A DNA stretch of 64,000 nt from contig NZ_QAVX01000001.1 of NCBI RefSeq assembly GCF_003121485.1, forward strand, positions 434,001 through 498,000, written 5' to 3'. Shown in pieces: positions 39,148 to 49,165 of this stretch (position 1 is the stretch's first letter; each line of letters begins with the position of its first letter). The notes under the pieces were generated by a model. The model saw nothing but the letters and a program-made list of their open reading frames with translations. It was not told the origin of the DNA and searched no databases. This stretch comes from Dyella sp. C11 (GTDB taxonomy: Bacteria; Pseudomonadota; Gammaproteobacteria; Xanthomonadales; Rhodanobacteraceae). Position numbers and translations under genes: made by a program.

Positions 39148-40217
39148 GCAGCCAGAAGCCCGTGCTGATCATGGCCGGCGGCACCGGCGGCCACATCTTC
39201 CCCGGCCTCGCCGTGGCCGAAGCCCTGCGTGCGCAGGGCATTCCGGTCGTATGGCTGGGTGCGGAAGGCGGCATGGAAACCAAGGTGGTGCCGGCGCACG
39301 GCATCGAGCTTGTGACCGTGCCGGTCGGTGGCCTGCGTGGCAAGGGTTTGAAGACGCGCTTGATGGCGCCGCTGATGCTGGCGCGCGCACTCTGGTCGTC
39401 GCTCTCCGCACTGCGCAAGATCAATCCGCGCAGCGTGCTTTCGATGGGCGGCTACGTGGCCGGTCCCGGTGGCGTGGCGGCGCGCATCACGCATCGCCCG
39501 TTGCTGGTGCACGAACAGAATCGCGTGGCGGGCTTCACCAATCGCAAGCTCGCCGCGCATGCGCAGCGTGTGCTGGCCGGTTTCAGCGATGCGCTGCCCA
39601 ATGCCGAGTGGGTCGGCAACCCGGTGCGTGGTGCGATCGCAGCGCTGCCGTCACCGCGTGAGCGCATCAGCGGCCACACGGGGCGTCCGCGCCTGCTGGT
39701 GCTTGGCGGAAGCCTCGGCGCACGCGCGCTCAACATCGCACTGCCGCAGGCGCTCGCGCTGATGTCGCCGGCGCAGCGTCCGCAGGTGCTGCACCAGTGC
39801 GGCAACCGTGGCATCGACGAGGCGCGCGCGGCCTATGCAAAGGCCAGCGTCGAGGCGCAGATCGTGCCCTTCATCGAAGACATGGCTGGCACGTACGCAT
39901 GGGCTGACCTCGCGGTCTGCCGCGCTGGCGCACTGACGCTGGCTGAATTGACGGCAGCCGGACTCGGCGCCGTGCTCGTGCCATTTCCGTATGCGGTGGA
40001 TGACCACCAGACCCGCAATGCCGAGGCGCTGGTCGCCGCGCATGCGGCCGAATTGATTCAGGAGAAGGATCTGGACGTACAGCAGTTGGCGCAGCGCCTG
40101 GAAGCGTTGCTGGATGATCGCGAACGGATGATTGCGATGGGCGAGGCCGCCCGCACGCTCGCCAAGCCCGATGCCGCGGACGTGATTGCCCGTGCCTGCG
40201 TGGAGGTGGCCGCATGA
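39144..40217 (+). CDS. murG: UDP-GlcNAc:lipid I GlcNAc-transferase
   Basis: Peripheral membrane glycosyltransferase (GT28) that converts lipid I to lipid II on the cytoplasmic face. 357 residues. N-terminal [17 protein letters not shown] is the lipid-binding glycine loop; [16 protein letters not shown] and [13 protein letters not shown] follow; the C-terminal UDP-GlcNAc site shows [12 protein letters not shown] and [39 protein letters not shown] overlaps with ftsW and murC. Confidence 0.97.
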   Translation: MSSQKPVLIMAGGTGGHIFPGLAVAEALRAQGIPVVWLGAEGGMETKVVPAHGIELVTVPVGGLRGKGLKTRLMAPLMLARALWSSLSALRKINPRSVLSMGGYVAGPGGVAARITHRPLLVHEQNRVAGFTNRKLAAHAQRVLAGFSDALPNAEWVGNPVRGAIAALPSPRERISGHTGRPRLLVLGGSLGARALNIALPQALALMSPAQRPQVLHQCGNRGIDEARAAYAKASVEAQIVPFIEDMAGTYAWADLAVCRAGALTLAELTAAGLGAVLVPFPYAVDDHQTRNAEALVAAHAAELIQEKDLDVQQLAQRLEALLDDRERMIAMGEAARTLAKPDAADVIARACVEVAA

Positions 40218-41713
40218 CGCCGCGTCGCCTGCTTGCGCACGAAGACCTGATGACCACCTTCCGCCGCGTGCACTTCATCGGCATCGGTGGCGTGGGCATG
40301 AGCGGCATCGCCGAAGTGCTGCACAACCTCGGTTATGCCGTGTCCGGCTCCGACCGCTCCAACTCGCCGACCGCGCAGCGTCTGGCGAGTCTTGGCATCG
40401 TGGTACACGTGGGTCACGAAGCGGAGCACATCGGCGACGCTGACGTCGTGGTCACTTCCAGCGCGATCAAGGCCGACAATCCGGAATTGCAGGCCGCGCG
40501 CGCCGCACGCATTCCGGTGGTGCCGCGTGCGGAAATGCTGGGCGAGCTGATGCGTTTTCGCCGTGGCATCGCCATCGCCGGTACGCATGGCAAGACCACC
40601 ACGACCAGCCTTGTTGCCAGCGTACTGGCTGAGGCGAATTACGATCCGACGTTCGTCATCGGCGGCCAGCTCAACGCGGCCGGCGCCAATGCGCGCCTCG
40701 GCACGGGCCAGTACATCGTGGCCGAAGCGGATGAGTCCGATGGCTCGTTCCTGATGCTCTCGCCGGTGATCGCCGCCATCACCAACATTGATGCGGATCA
40801 CCTGGAGAACTACAACAACGACTTCGCCCAGGTGAAGAAAGCGTTCGACGATTTCCTGCACCGCTTGCCGTTCTACGGGCTGGCCGTGCTGTGCGTCGAC
40901 GATCCGGAAGTTGCCGAGCTGGCCAAGTCGACCACGCGTCGAGTGATGACGTACGGCATCGAGACGAAGGATGCGGACGTGCGCGCGAGCAACCTCTCGC
41001 AGCACGGTTTCGAGATGCACTTCGACCTGTGGCTGCCGGGCCGCAACGACGCACTGCACGTGAAGCTCAATCTGCCGGGTCGCCATAACGTGCTCAACGC
41101 CCTGGCTGCCGCCACCATCGGCTGGCAGCTGGGTGTGGAAGCCGAAGCCATCGCGCGCGCGCTGGAAGCGTTCCAGGGCGTGGGTCGTCGCTTCCATCGC
41201 CGCGGTGAAGTCGCGCTGGATAAAGGTGCGGCGTTGCTGGTCGATGACTACGGCCATCACCCGCGCGAACTCGCCGCCGTGTTTGCCGCCGCGCGTGGCG
41301 GTTGGCCGGATCGCCGCCTCGTTGTGGGTTTCCAGCCGCACCGATACAGCCGTACGCGCGATCTGCTGGACGATTTCGCCAACGTATTGGCCGAAGCCGA
41401 TGTGCTGGTGCTGACCGAAGTCTATGCAGCCGGTGAAACGCCGATCGCGGGCGCCGATGGTCGCGCGTTGGCGCGCGCCGTGCGTGCTCGCGGCAAGGTG
41501 GATCCGGTGCTGATCGATCATCCGCGCGATCTGAAAGACACGCTGCCCGCGCTGGTGCGCGACGGTGATCTGGTGCTGCTGCTGGGTGCTGGCGATATCG
41601 GCGCAGCAGCAGTCGAGCTGGCGAATGCCGGCAACTTGAGGACAGGAAGTCTCCCTCGCCCATCCACATGGCCCGCGCCGGGAGCTGTTGGCCCGCAGGG
41701 CAAGGAAGAATGA
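40214..41713 (+). CDS. murC: UDP-N-acetylmuramate:L-alanine ligase, C-terminus altered by a repeat element
   Basis: Adds L-Ala to UDP-MurNAc. 499 residues from ATG 40214 (ATGA overlap with murG, GGAGGTGG upstream; ATG 40250 is an alternative). [34 protein letters not shown] (ATP site), [43 protein letters not shown] and the late [18 protein letters not shown] are all standard. After that, from about residue 478, the reading frame enters the left arm of a 267-bp inverted-repeat element, and the last ~22 residues ([22 protein letters not shown]) have no MurC character. The catalytic protein is complete before this point, so activity should be intact. Confidence 0.96.
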   Translation: MTPRRLLAHEDLMTTFRRVHFIGIGGVGMSGIAEVLHNLGYAVSGSDRSNSPTAQRLASLGIVVHVGHEAEHIGDADVVVTSSAIKADNPELQAARAARIPVVPRAEMLGELMRFRRGIAIAGTHGKTTTTSLVASVLAEANYDPTFVIGGQLNAAGANARLGTGQYIVAEADESDGSFLMLSPVIAAITNIDADHLENYNNDFAQVKKAFDDFLHRLPFYGLAVLCVDDPEVAELAKSTTRRVMTYGIETKDADVRASNLSQHGFEMHFDLWLPGRNDALHVKLNLPGRHNVLNALAAATIGWQLGVEAEAIARALEAFQGVGRRFHRRGEVALDKGAALLVDDYGHHPRELAAVFAAARGGWPDRRLVVGFQPHRYSRTRDLLDDFANVLAEADVLVLTEVYAAGETPIAGADGRALARAVRARGKVDPVLIDHPRDLKDTLPALVRDGDLVLLLGAGDIGAAAVELANAGNLRTGSLPRPSTWPAPGAVGPQGKEE

Positions 41714-41912
41714 GTGAGTGTATGTCGATACACGATCGAATGATGACGCAGTCCTGGGGGCCAACAGACCCGGCCCGAAGGGTTGCTTTCCTGCGGCTGC
41801 CAGACGGCGCCGCGCGATTTGGCTTGGCCACCGGCCAAGCCTGCATCACACAACACCATCTGGCAGCCGCAGGAAAGCAACGCGGGCCATGTGGATGGGC
41901 GAGGGAGACTTC
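41646..41912. repeat. Nested inverted-repeat element at the murC/ddl junction
   Basis: 267 bp. Outer arms 41646-41677 and 41881-41912 are perfect 32-bp reverse complements. Inside are two further hairpins. The first has arms CTGTTGGCCCGCAG (41684-41697) and CTGGGGGCCAACAG (41753-41766) around GTGTAT-gtcg-ATACAC. The second has perfect 23-bp arms (41782-41804 and 41859-41881) around GGCTTGGCC-acc-GGCCAAGCC (41821-41841). No transposase frame. The other late-cluster junctions overlap by 4 nt, so this looks like an inserted miniature element, or an evolved RNA domain. Confidence 0.85.
41901..41908 (+). promoter_or_regulatory. ddl ribosome binding site inside the repeat arm
   Basis: GAGGGAGA lies 7 nt before the GTG start of ddl and is part of the right outer arm. 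The left arm carries the exact complement TCTCCCTC (41650-41657), so the site would be base-paired if the arms fold together in the murC-ddl mRNA. Confidence 0.7.
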
Positions 41913-41915
41913 TAG

Positions 41916-42851
41916 GTGAGCAAGACGATTACCGATCCCGCACAGTTTGGCCGCGTCGCCGTCGTCATGGGCGGCAGCTCGGCCGAGCGTGAGGTGTCGC
42001 TGGATTCCGGCCGCAACGTGCTGGCCGCGCTGCAGGCGCGCGGCGTGGATGCGCATGCCATCGATGGCATCCCCGCGTTGCTCGATGCCGTGCGCGCAGG
42101 CCACTTCGCGCGCGTGTTCAACATCCTGCATGGCGGTGGCGGCGAGAACGGCGAGCTGCAGGGCGCCCTGCAATCGCTGCGCATTCCGTTCACGGGCTCG
42201 GGCGTGCTGGGTTCGGCGCTGTCGCTCGACAAGATCCGCGCCAAGCTGGTGTGGCAGTCGCTCGGGCTGCCCACGCCGAAATTCAAGGCGCTGCCGCGCG
42301 GTGCCGATGTGCACGCGGCTGCTCGCGAAATCGGCTTCCCGCTGATCGTGAAACCTGCGTGGGAAGGCTCCAGCGTCGGTGTCTCGCGCGTGTTCAAGGA
42401 AGAAGACCTCGACGAGGCCGTGGCACTGGCGCAGCGCTATCCCGGCGACATGCTGATGGAAACGCTGATCGAAGGTGGCGAGTACACCGTAGGCATTCTC
42501 GATCGCCAGGTGCTGGCCACCATCAACATCGTGCCCAAGGGCGAGTACTACGACTACAACGCCAAGTACATCGCAGAAGACACGCAGTACATCTGCCCGG
42601 GTCTGCGCGGTGACGACGAGCGCGAGATGCAGGAACTGGCCCTGCGCGCGTTCGACGCGCTGGCCTGTTCCGGCTGGGGTCGCGTTGACGTGATGCGCGA
42701 CAGGCAAGGCCGCAACTGGCTGCTGGAAGTGAATACGGCGCCGGGCATGACCTCGCATTCGCTGGTGCCCAAGGCGGCCGCCGTCGCGGGTATCGATTAC
42801 GAGACGCTGTGCTGGCGCGTGCTGGAAACCAGCTTCCGGGAGGGCGTGTGA
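41916..42851 (+). CDS. ddl: D-alanine:D-alanine ligase, DdlB type
   Basis: ATP-grasp ligase making D-Ala-D-Ala for MurF. 311 residues from a GTG start. [20 protein letters not shown] at the N-terminus, [54 protein letters not shown] (ATP grasp), [21 protein letters not shown], and [17 protein letters not shown] are all family landmarks. Its Shine-Dalgarno is within the murC/ddl repeat element, and the next gene overlaps it as GTGA. The only dcw gene here whose translation start is separated from its upstream neighbour by 200 bp. Confidence 0.96.
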   Translation: MSKTITDPAQFGRVAVVMGGSSAEREVSLDSGRNVLAALQARGVDAHAIDGIPALLDAVRAGHFARVFNILHGGGGENGELQGALQSLRIPFTGSGVLGSALSLDKIRAKLVWQSLGLPTPKFKALPRGADVHAAAREIGFPLIVKPAWEGSSVGVSRVFKEEDLDEAVALAQRYPGDMLMETLIEGGEYTVGILDRQVLATINIVPKGEYYDYNAKYIAEDTQYICPGLRGDDEREMQELALRAFDALACSGWGRVDVMRDRQGRNWLLEVNTAPGMTSHSLVPKAAAVAGIDYETLCWRVLETSFREGV

Positions 42852-43585
42852 GGGGAGCCGTTCGCCTCGTTGCCTGGGTTTTGGCCATCGCGCTCGTGGC
42901 ACTGCCGATCGTCGGCGTGCTGCGCGGATGGTTTGCGGCCAATCGTTGGCCCGTGACCCAGTTGACGGTGCAAGCCGAGTTCAAGCATGTGACCGAGGAT
43001 GAACTCCGTTCGGTCGTCATGCCGCGCCTCGGCAAAGGTTTCTTCGCGCTCGACATCGACGGCGTGCAGAAGGCCGTCGCCACGCTGCCGTGGGTGGAAT
43101 CGGTGGAGGCGCGCAAGCGCTGGCCCGACACGCTGATCCTGCGCATCTACGAGCGCCAACCGTTCGCGCGCTGGAACGAGAAGCAACTCATCAGCCGTCA
43201 GGGCCTGGTATTCGATGTGCCGGATGTATCGGCCAACACCGATCTGCCGGATCTGCGTGGCCCCGATTCACGCCTGGCCGAAGTGGTGAGCTTTTATGCG
43301 GAAACGCAGAAGGCGTTCGTCAACACCAAATTGAAAATCACCGGCGTCGCGCTCACCGAGCGTGGCAGCTGGAGCCTCACCACGAGCAGCGGTGCGCAAA
43401 TCGTCGTCGGCGATCGCGAACAGGCGGGCCGTCGCCTGCGCCGCTTCCTCGATGTCTACCCACAGCTCATGGCAGGCCACGCTGATGGCTTTGCCTATGC
43501 CGATCTTCGTTACACCAATGGATTTGCCGTTCGATGGCCGCCCCAGGCGAGCACCGTGAACGCTGGAGGCTCACCCCGCACATGA
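42848..43585 (+). CDS. ftsQ: Cell division protein FtsQ
   Basis: Bitopic divisome protein that binds FtsB and FtsL. 245 residues from GTG 42848, which overlaps the ddl stop (GTGA). One membrane helix ([24 protein letters not shown], about 6-29), then a POTRA domain ([76 protein letters not shown], seen as the pattern W-V-x-x-V-x-V-x-R-x-W-P). The FtsQ C-terminal domain contains [17 protein letters not shown] and [20 protein letters not shown] overlap with ftsA. Confidence 0.95.
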   Translation: MRGAVRLVAWVLAIALVALPIVGVLRGWFAANRWPVTQLTVQAEFKHVTEDELRSVVMPRLGKGFFALDIDGVQKAVATLPWVESVEARKRWPDTLILRIYERQPFARWNEKQLISRQGLVFDVPDVSANTDLPDLRGPDSRLAEVVSFYAETQKAFVNTKLKITGVALTERGSWSLTTSSGAQIVVGDREQAGRRLRRFLDVYPQLMAGHADGFAYADLRYTNGFAVRWPPQASTVNAGGSPRT

Positions 43586-44814
43586 AGACCAAGAACGACA
43601 AGCAACTGGTGGTCGGCCTCGACATCGGCACCTCGAAAGTGGTGGCGATTGTTGGCGAGTACGAACCCGGTGAGCCGATCGAAGTGATCGGTATCGGCAC
43701 GCACGTGTCGCGCGGCATGAAGCGCGGCTCGGTGGTGGATATCGAATCCACCGTCCACTCCATCCAGCGCGCCGTGGAAGAGGCGGAGCTGATGGCGGGC
43801 TGCGATATCCGCTCGGTCTACGCCTCCATTTCCGGCAGTCACCTGGAAACCAAGAACTCGCACGGCACCGCGGCCATTCGCGACCGCGAAGTCATGCCGA
43901 GCGACCTGGACCAGGTGCTCGAAGCGGCCAGCGCCGTGGCCATCCCGGCCGACCGCAAGGTTCTTTATAAAGAGTCACAGGAATATCGCATTGACGGCCA
44001 GGACGGCATCCGTTCGCCCGTGGGCATGAGCGGCGTGCGCCTGGAAGCGAGCGTGCACCTGGTGACCGGTGCCGCGGCGGCGATCCAGAACATCAGCAAG
44101 TGCATCCAGCGTTGCGGCCTTACCGTGGACGAACTTGTGCCGTCCGCCGTGGCCAGCGCCAAGTCGGTGCTGACCGACGACGAGCGTGAGCTGGGCGTGT
44201 GCCTGGTCGACATCGGCGCGGGTACCACGGATATCTCCATCTATACGCAGGGCGCGATCCGCTACACCAAGTCGCTGCCGGTGGGTGGCGACCAGGTGAC
44301 CAACGACATCGCCTATGGCGTGCACACGCCGACCGCGCACGCCGAGGAAATCAAGATCAAGTACGCCTGCGCGCTGGCGCAGCTGGCGCACGCGGAAGAA
44401 ACCATCCAGGTGCCGAGCGTGGGCGATCGTCCGCCGCGTCGTCTTGCGCGCCAGTCGCTCGCGCAATCGGTGCAGGCGCGGTACGAGGAAATCTTCGAGA
44501 TGGTGCAGGACGAACTGCGCCGTTCGGGCTACGAGAGCCTGGTTGCCGCAGGCGTGGTGCTCACCGGTGGTGCGTCGCGCATGGAAGGTGCGCTGGAGCT
44601 TGCCGAAGAGATCTTCCACAAGATGGTGCGCATCGGCGTGCCGCAGCATATCTCGGGCCTGGGCGAGGTCATCGCCAATCCGCTGCATTCCACCGGCGTC
44701 GGCCTGTTGCTGCATGGCTCGCGTTCCGGCGGCATGCGCGTGAGCGGACCCAGCGGCGGCAGCGTGGGCGGCCTGGTCGACAAATTGCGTGGCTGGATTA
44801 CCAAGAATTTTTGA
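43582..44814 (+). CDS. ftsA: Cell division protein FtsA
   Basis: Actin-like protein that tethers FtsZ to the membrane. 410 residues from ATG 43582. Actin-family motifs: VVGLDIGTSKVVAIVG (phosphate 1), CLVDIGAGTTDISIYTQGAIRYTKSLPVGGDQVTNDIA (phosphate 2) and VVLTGGASRMEGALELAEE (adenosine). The C-terminal VGGLVDKLRGWITKNF is the amphipathic membrane-targeting helix. ftsZ follows after 117 bp with its own strong ribosome binding site. Confidence 0.97.
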   Translation: MKTKNDKQLVVGLDIGTSKVVAIVGEYEPGEPIEVIGIGTHVSRGMKRGSVVDIESTVHSIQRAVEEAELMAGCDIRSVYASISGSHLETKNSHGTAAIRDREVMPSDLDQVLEAASAVAIPADRKVLYKESQEYRIDGQDGIRSPVGMSGVRLEASVHLVTGAAAAIQNISKCIQRCGLTVDELVPSAVASAKSVLTDDERELGVCLVDIGAGTTDISIYTQGAIRYTKSLPVGGDQVTNDIAYGVHTPTAHAEEIKIKYACALAQLAHAEETIQVPSVGDRPPRRLARQSLAQSVQARYEEIFEMVQDELRRSGYESLVAAGVVLTGGASRMEGALELAEEIFHKMVRIGVPQHISGLGEVIANPLHSTGVGLLLHGSRSGGMRVSGPSGGSVGGLVDKLRGWITKNF

Positions 44815-44931
44815 TTTGGGCAGGGCATGAGGCCTGGCCAGGACGAATGGATGTTCGTCCACCACCTCGGGGCGACAGGAACGTCAGCACCCGCGGTTAC
44901 AACGACAACGATGCTCTACGGAGGACGGGAA

Positions 44932-46113
44932 ATGTTTGAACTGATCGAAAAACTCGCACCCAATGCAGTAATCAAGGTCATCGGCGTGGGCGGCGGCGGC
45001 GGTAATGCCGTGGCACACATGCTCAATGCAAACATCGAAGGCGTCGAGTTCGTCGTCGCCAACACCGATTCGCAGGCGATGAAGAGCTGCGGTTCGCGTC
45101 AGCACCTGCAGCTGGGTGCCAACGTGACCAAGGGTCTGGGCGCCGGCGCCAACCCGGAAGTGGGCCGTCAGGCCGCACTGGAAGACCGCGAGCGCATCGA
45201 GGAAATGCTCGAAGGCGCGGACATGGTGTTCATCACCGCCGGCATGGGTGGCGGTACCGGCACGGGCGCAGCCCCGGTCGTGGCCCAGCTCGCCAAGGAA
45301 AAGGGCATCCTCACGGTCGCGGTGGTTACCAAGCCGTTCCCGTTCGAAGGTCGTCGCCGCATGCAGGTGGCCGCCAAGGGCATTGAAGACCTGTCCCAGC
45401 ACGTCGATTCGCTGATCACCGTGCCGAACGAAAAGCTGCTGTCGGTGCTGGGTCGCGAAGTGACGCTTCTTAATGCGTTCAAGGCCGCCAACGACGTGCT
45501 GCTCGGCGCCGTGCAGGGCATTGCCGACCTGATCACCGCCCCGGGCCTGATCAACGTCGACTTCGCCGACGTGCGCACCGTGATGTCCGAAATGGGCATG
45601 GCCATGATGGGTTCGGGCACCGCCCGTGGTGATGACCGCGCGCAGGCTGCTGCCGAGGCCGCCATCAACAACCCGCTGCTGGAAGACGTCAATCTCAACG
45701 GCGCCTGCGGCATCCTGGTGAACGTCACCGCCGGTCCGAACCTGACCATGCGCGAATTTGACGAGATCGGCCGCATCATTCACGACTTCGCCAGTGAAGA
45801 CGCCACCGTGGTCATGGGTACCTCCCTGGATCCGGAAATGCAGGACGACGTGCGCGTCACGGTCGTGGCCACCGGCCTCAACCGCGCCGTGGCTCGCCAG
45901 CCGCAGCGTCCGGTGGTCGCCCAGCAGGTGGAAATGCGCCAGCGTCCGCGCCCGGTCGTACTGCGTACCGGCACCGGTAATGAAGTGGTCGATTACGCCC
46001 AGCCGGAAGTCACCACGACCAGCCGCGTCGAGACCACCAGCCAGGCCAAGAGCGCCGATCCGAGCTTCGACTACCTGGACATCCCGGCCTTCCTGCGTCG
46101 CCAGGCCGACTGA
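44932..46113 (+). CDS. ftsZ: Cell division GTPase FtsZ
   Basis: Tubulin homologue that forms the division ring. 393 residues from ATG 44932, with GGAGG 7 nt upstream; the frame is open further 5' but homology begins [27 protein letters not shown]. The tubulin signature [11 protein letters not shown] (~104-114) binds [14 protein letters not shown] is the T7 synergy loop, and the C-terminal [16 protein letters not shown] is the conserved peptide contacting FtsA and ZipA. A variable Pro/Arg/Val linker separates the GTPase from that peptide. Confidence 0.98.
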   Translation: MFELIEKLAPNAVIKVIGVGGGGGNAVAHMLNANIEGVEFVVANTDSQAMKSCGSRQHLQLGANVTKGLGAGANPEVGRQAALEDRERIEEMLEGADMVFITAGMGGGTGTGAAPVVAQLAKEKGILTVAVVTKPFPFEGRRRMQVAAKGIEDLSQHVDSLITVPNEKLLSVLGREVTLLNAFKAANDVLLGAVQGIADLITAPGLINVDFADVRTVMSEMGMAMMGSGTARGDDRAQAAAEAAINNPLLEDVNLNGACGILVNVTAGPNLTMREFDEIGRIIHDFASEDATVVMGTSLDPEMQDDVRVTVVATGLNRAVARQPQRPVVAQQVEMRQRPRPVVLRTGTGNEVVDYAQPEVTTTSRVETTSQAKSADPSFDYLDIPAFLRRQAD

Positions 46114-46576
46114 GACAGCTGACTGGGCAAATAATTTGAAGAAAAATTGAACAAATCGCCGGTTTCACTTGTCAGTAACGAATCGTGCATGGGATTCGTC
46201 TGATTGAAGCCCTTGCCCGAGCCCGCTTTGCCGCCCTTTCGGGGGCGGAAAGTGGCTTGGTTGACGCTGCGCCGGCGCTCGTTCTTGAGATGTAGGGCCA
46301 TGCTTCATGGATGAGCATGACCGGGCCAGATTCATTTTTGGCTTGGTCCGACGCCCCGAGACCGGATCCCGTCCCGGTCCGGGGCGTTGCGCTTCAGTCA
46401 AGCCATTGAAAATGCTTGGAAAAATGCTGATCACCCCACGAACGGAATAAGTTCGTGAATGAAAGGAGCATGAAAGGGTGAACAGTGTGTGTGGCGCGGA
46501 TCGCCTTTTCACAGGTTAAGACTGTGTTAGCATCCGTTCCCTAAATTGGCTGCTGCCCCTTACAGGTACCAAAAAA
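46114..46576. other. 463-bp gap between ftsZ and lpxC
   Basis: No gene. It holds a CTTT-GCCGCCC...GGGGGCGGAAAG stem near 46225-46250, the large GC hairpin at 46351-46387 and, close to lpxC, the probable lpxC promoter (TTCACA at 46508 and TTAGCAT near 46527; weak match). A long leader or separate lpxC promoter is therefore likely. Confidence 0.55.
46351..46387 (+). terminator. GC-rich hairpin after ftsZ, possible terminator
   Basis: Stem ACGCCCCG/CGGGGCGT continued by ACCGG/CCGGT around a short loop; 13 paired bases. No proper T tract follows (TGCGCTTCAG), so termination may be partial or Rho-assisted. Confidence 0.4.
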
Positions 46577-47491
46577 ATGATCAAGCAGCGTACGCTCAAG
46601 AACATCATTCGCGCCACAGGCGTCGGTCTGCATACCGGCGACAAGGTGTACATGACGCTTCGCCCCGCTGCCCCGAATACGGGCATCGTGTTTCGTCGTA
46701 CCGATCTGAATCCGCCGGTCGAAATCAACGCTCGTCCCGACAATGTCGGCGATACGCGTCTGTCGACCACGCTCGTCAACGGCGACGTGCGTGTTTCCAC
46801 GGTGGAACATCTTCTTTCCGCGATGGCGGGCCTGGGCATCGACAATGCCTACGTCGACCTGTCGGCTCCTGAAGTGCCGATCATGGACGGCAGCGCTGGT
46901 CCCTTCGTGTTCCTGCTGCAGTCGGCAGGCATCGAAGAGCAGAACGTCGCCAAGCGCTTCATCCGCATCAAGAAGCCGATCAAGGTGCAGGATGGCGACA
47001 AGTGGGCCAGCTTTGAGCCGTTCGAAGGCTTCAAGGTTGGCTTCTCGATCGAGTTCAATCACCCGATCATCAGCAAGCGCACCTCGCGCGCTGAAATCGA
47101 CTTCTCCACGACCTCGTTCGTGAAGGAAGTGAGTCGCGCCCGCACCTTCGGTTTCATGCGCGACATCGAAATGCTGCGCGAACACAACCTGGCGCTCGGC
47201 GGTTCGATGGACAACGCCGTGGTGCTCGACGACTACCGCGTGCTCAACGAAGACGGCCTCCGTTACGAAGACGAGTTCGTGAAGCACAAGATCCTCGACG
47301 CGATCGGCGATCTGTACCTGCTGGGCCACAGCCTGGTCGGTGCGTACTACGCCCACAAGTCGGGCCACGAGCTCAACAACAAGCTGCTGCTTACCCTGCT
47401 GGCCGATGCTTCGGCCTGGGAAGAGGTCAGCTTTGCGGACGATCCGGCCACCTCGCCGATCTCCTACGCCCACCCGGCACAGGCCATCTGA
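46577..47491 (+). CDS. lpxC: UDP-3-O-acyl-N-acetylglucosamine deacetylase
   Basis: Zinc enzyme of the first committed step of lipid A synthesis. 304 residues. Zinc ligands correspond to His78 in [15 protein letters not shown], and His237 and Asp241 in [14 protein letters not shown]. Other landmarks: [21 protein letters not shown] at the N-terminus, [68 protein letters not shown]. It is the standard gene following ftsZ. Ends in a terminator, so dciA, which reads toward it, is separate. Confidence 0.97.
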   Translation: MIKQRTLKNIIRATGVGLHTGDKVYMTLRPAAPNTGIVFRRTDLNPPVEINARPDNVGDTRLSTTLVNGDVRVSTVEHLLSAMAGLGIDNAYVDLSAPEVPIMDGSAGPFVFLLQSAGIEEQNVAKRFIRIKKPIKVQDGDKWASFEPFEGFKVGFSIEFNHPIISKRTSRAEIDFSTTSFVKEVSRARTFGFMRDIEMLREHNLALGGSMDNAVVLDDYRVLNEDGLRYEDEFVKHKILDAIGDLYLLGHSLVGAYYAHKSGHELNNKLLLTLLADASAWEEVSFADDPATSPISYAHPAQAI

Positions 47492-47536
47492 TCGACGGGC
47501 GATTCGCTAAGTCCTTCACAAGCCTGAACAAACTGA

Positions 47537-47570
47537 ACGGCCGCGGCCCAAAGACGCGGCCGTTTGTTTT
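47537..47570 (+). terminator. Intrinsic terminator of lpxC
   Basis: Perfect 10-bp stem AACGGCCGCG...CGCGGCCGTT with a 9-nt loop followed by TGTTTTG, 45 nt after the stop codon. Confidence 0.88.
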
Positions 47571-47722
47571 GTGATATACCTCGCCCCTTCCATTGGCAGC
47601 TGTTCACGTATTGATGACATCGGGGTCTGTCACGTTCGTGGGGGCATGGTATAAACCCGTCAGTGCCGACCGAAGGGCCGGTGCAGGGGATGTACCGCCA
47701 TGGGGTGCGCCGGAACCTGGTC

Positions 47723-48217
47723 TCAGCGGGTTTCGTCGGCAGAGGAATCAGAAGTTTCGGCGACGGACGCCAGCTCGAGGAACAGTTCCCGTAATTCGGG
47801 GTCTGTGGTTGAGGCTGCTGCGACTCTCAGGTGAGAGGCGGCAGCTGGCGAAAGCGGTTTTGACCGATCCGGCACGTTTTCTGTCGGTGGTTGGGGGGCC
47901 ACTTTCACGGTGACTGAACTGGCGTACGTGCCTACGGCGCGTGCGGTCGAGAGGATTTGCGTCTGGAGAAGGCGCAGCCTGGCGGCCAGAGCCGGCGAGG
48001 GAGCCAGAAAAACGAGGCGGCCGTCTTGCAGGTTGGCGAAACGAACCTGCTCGCGGAGTGGTGACGGTAACGTCTGGCGCAGTGCGCGATCCAACGCGTC
48101 GAGCGCGCGGGCCTTTTTGGCCAGCGACGCTACGGGGCCGTATTCGGTAATGGCCTTCAGGCCGGAACCGGTGCGGCGAGAGGGTTTTGGATCATCGCGC
48201 TGCATGGATGCCGACAT
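47723..48217 (-). CDS. dciA: DUF721 protein, DciA-type helicase loader
   Basis: 164 residues. DciA loads the replicative helicase DnaB in the many bacteria that lack DnaC. The N-terminal domain shows RALDALDRALRQTLPSPLREQVRFANLQDGRLVFLAPSPALAARLRLLQTQILSTARA, with the DUF721 spacing of a basic helix followed by a beta hairpin. The C-terminal part is an unstructured, Ser/Thr/Pro/Glu-rich tail. The start is uncertain: ATG 48217 is used, ATG 48205 is possible, and neither has a strong Shine-Dalgarno. Only 18 bp separate it from the divergent M23 gene, so the promoters must lie inside coding sequence. The same neighbourhood is known in Pseudomonas. Confidence 0.85.
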   Translation of the reverse strand: MSASMQRDDPKPSRRTGSGLKAITEYGPVASLAKKARALDALDRALRQTLPSPLREQVRFANLQDGRLVFLAPSPALAARLRLLQTQILSTARAVGTYASSVTVKVAPQPPTENVPDRSKPLSPAAASHLRVAAASTTDPELRELFLELASVAETSDSSADETR

Positions 48218-48235
48218 CTTCTGACGTAGAAAAGC

Positions 48236-49165
48236 ATGCAAATCATACTTGTGTCCCGCACCAAAAAGGTGCCGAAAACATTGAATCTCGCGGACCGGCG
48301 GCTGCGATTCCGCCTGTTCGGCGCCGTCGCTGCGGCCATCCTGGGATGCGCGGGATTGGGCGGAGCGATCGCCATGGCCGTGGCCAGTCCGCATGACCGC
48401 GCGCTCACCGAAATCCGCCGACTGCGCCAGCAGGTACAGCAGCAGAACGAGCAGCTTGCGGGCATTCGTAAAGACTCGCAGCGCGACATCGATGCGCTGG
48501 CCGTGAAGCTGGGTCAGCTCCAGGCGCAGTCCACCCGCCTCAACGCCCTCGGCGAACGCCTGACCCAGGTTGGCAAGCTCGACGACGGCGAGTTCAACTT
48601 TGACGAGCAGCCTGCCGTCGGTGGTGTGGAGGATTTGTCGGATAGTGGTTATGCGCTTCCGCAAAATCTCGATATCAGCATCAACCAGTTGGCCAACCAG
48701 TTCGACAGCCAGCAAGCCCAGCTCCAGGCGCTCCAGAGCCTGCTGCTCGACGCCAAGATCGAGTCCAATCTCAAGCCCACCGGCATGCCGGTCGAAGGCT
48801 ACATTTCCTCTTATTTCGGTGGTCGCCCTGATCCGTTCAGCGGTCACGCCGCCTATCACACCGGTCTGGATATCTCCGCGCCCAAGGGCACGCCGGTTCA
48901 TGCTGTCGCCGAGGGCATGGTTACCTATGCCGGCGAGCGTACCGGCTATGGCGAGGTCATCGAGATCGACCATGGCAACGGCTACATGACCCGCTATGCG
49001 CACAACAGCAAGCTGGAAGTCAGCCCGGGCCAGCGTGTGCACGTGGGTGACGTGGTCTCCGAGGCCGGGTCCACCGGGCGTTCGACGGGATCTCACGTCC
49101 ATTTCGAGGTCTGGTACAAGGGCCGCGTGGTCAATCCGCTGGCTTTCGTGAAGAACCATCGCTGA
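48236..49165 (+). CDS. M23-family metallopeptidase, membrane-anchored
   Basis: 309 residues. A cytoplasmic segment (about 1-25) precedes a membrane helix (LFGAVAAAILGCAGLGGAIAMAVA, about 27-50), a coiled coil (ALTEIRRLRQQVQQQNEQLAGIRKDSQRDIDALAVKLGQLQAQ) and a C-terminal LytM domain. The zinc-site order is HTGLDISAPKGTPVHAVAEG (His-x3-Asp), then YAHNSKL, then GSHVHFEVWYKG (His-x-His), so the enzyme is predicted active on peptidoglycan cross-links in the periplasm. It sits between dciA and secA, as in Pseudomonas; no secM is present. Confidence 0.9.
   Translation: MQIILVSRTKKVPKTLNLADRRLRFRLFGAVAAAILGCAGLGGAIAMAVASPHDRALTEIRRLRQQVQQQNEQLAGIRKDSQRDIDALAVKLGQLQAQSTRLNALGERLTQVGKLDDGEFNFDEQPAVGGVEDLSDSGYALPQNLDISINQLANQFDSQQAQLQALQSLLLDAKIESNLKPTGMPVEGYISSYFGGRPDPFSGHAAYHTGLDISAPKGTPVHAVAEGMVTYAGERTGYGEVIEIDHGNGYMTRYAHNSKLEVSPGQRVHVGDVVSEAGSTGRSTGSHVHFEVWYKGRVVNPLAFVKNHR

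Noticed and set aside
40058..42902. Two long minus-strand frames opposite murG/murC/ddl
   Set aside because: Shadows of the dcw genes; the sense strand is coding with clear motifs throughout.
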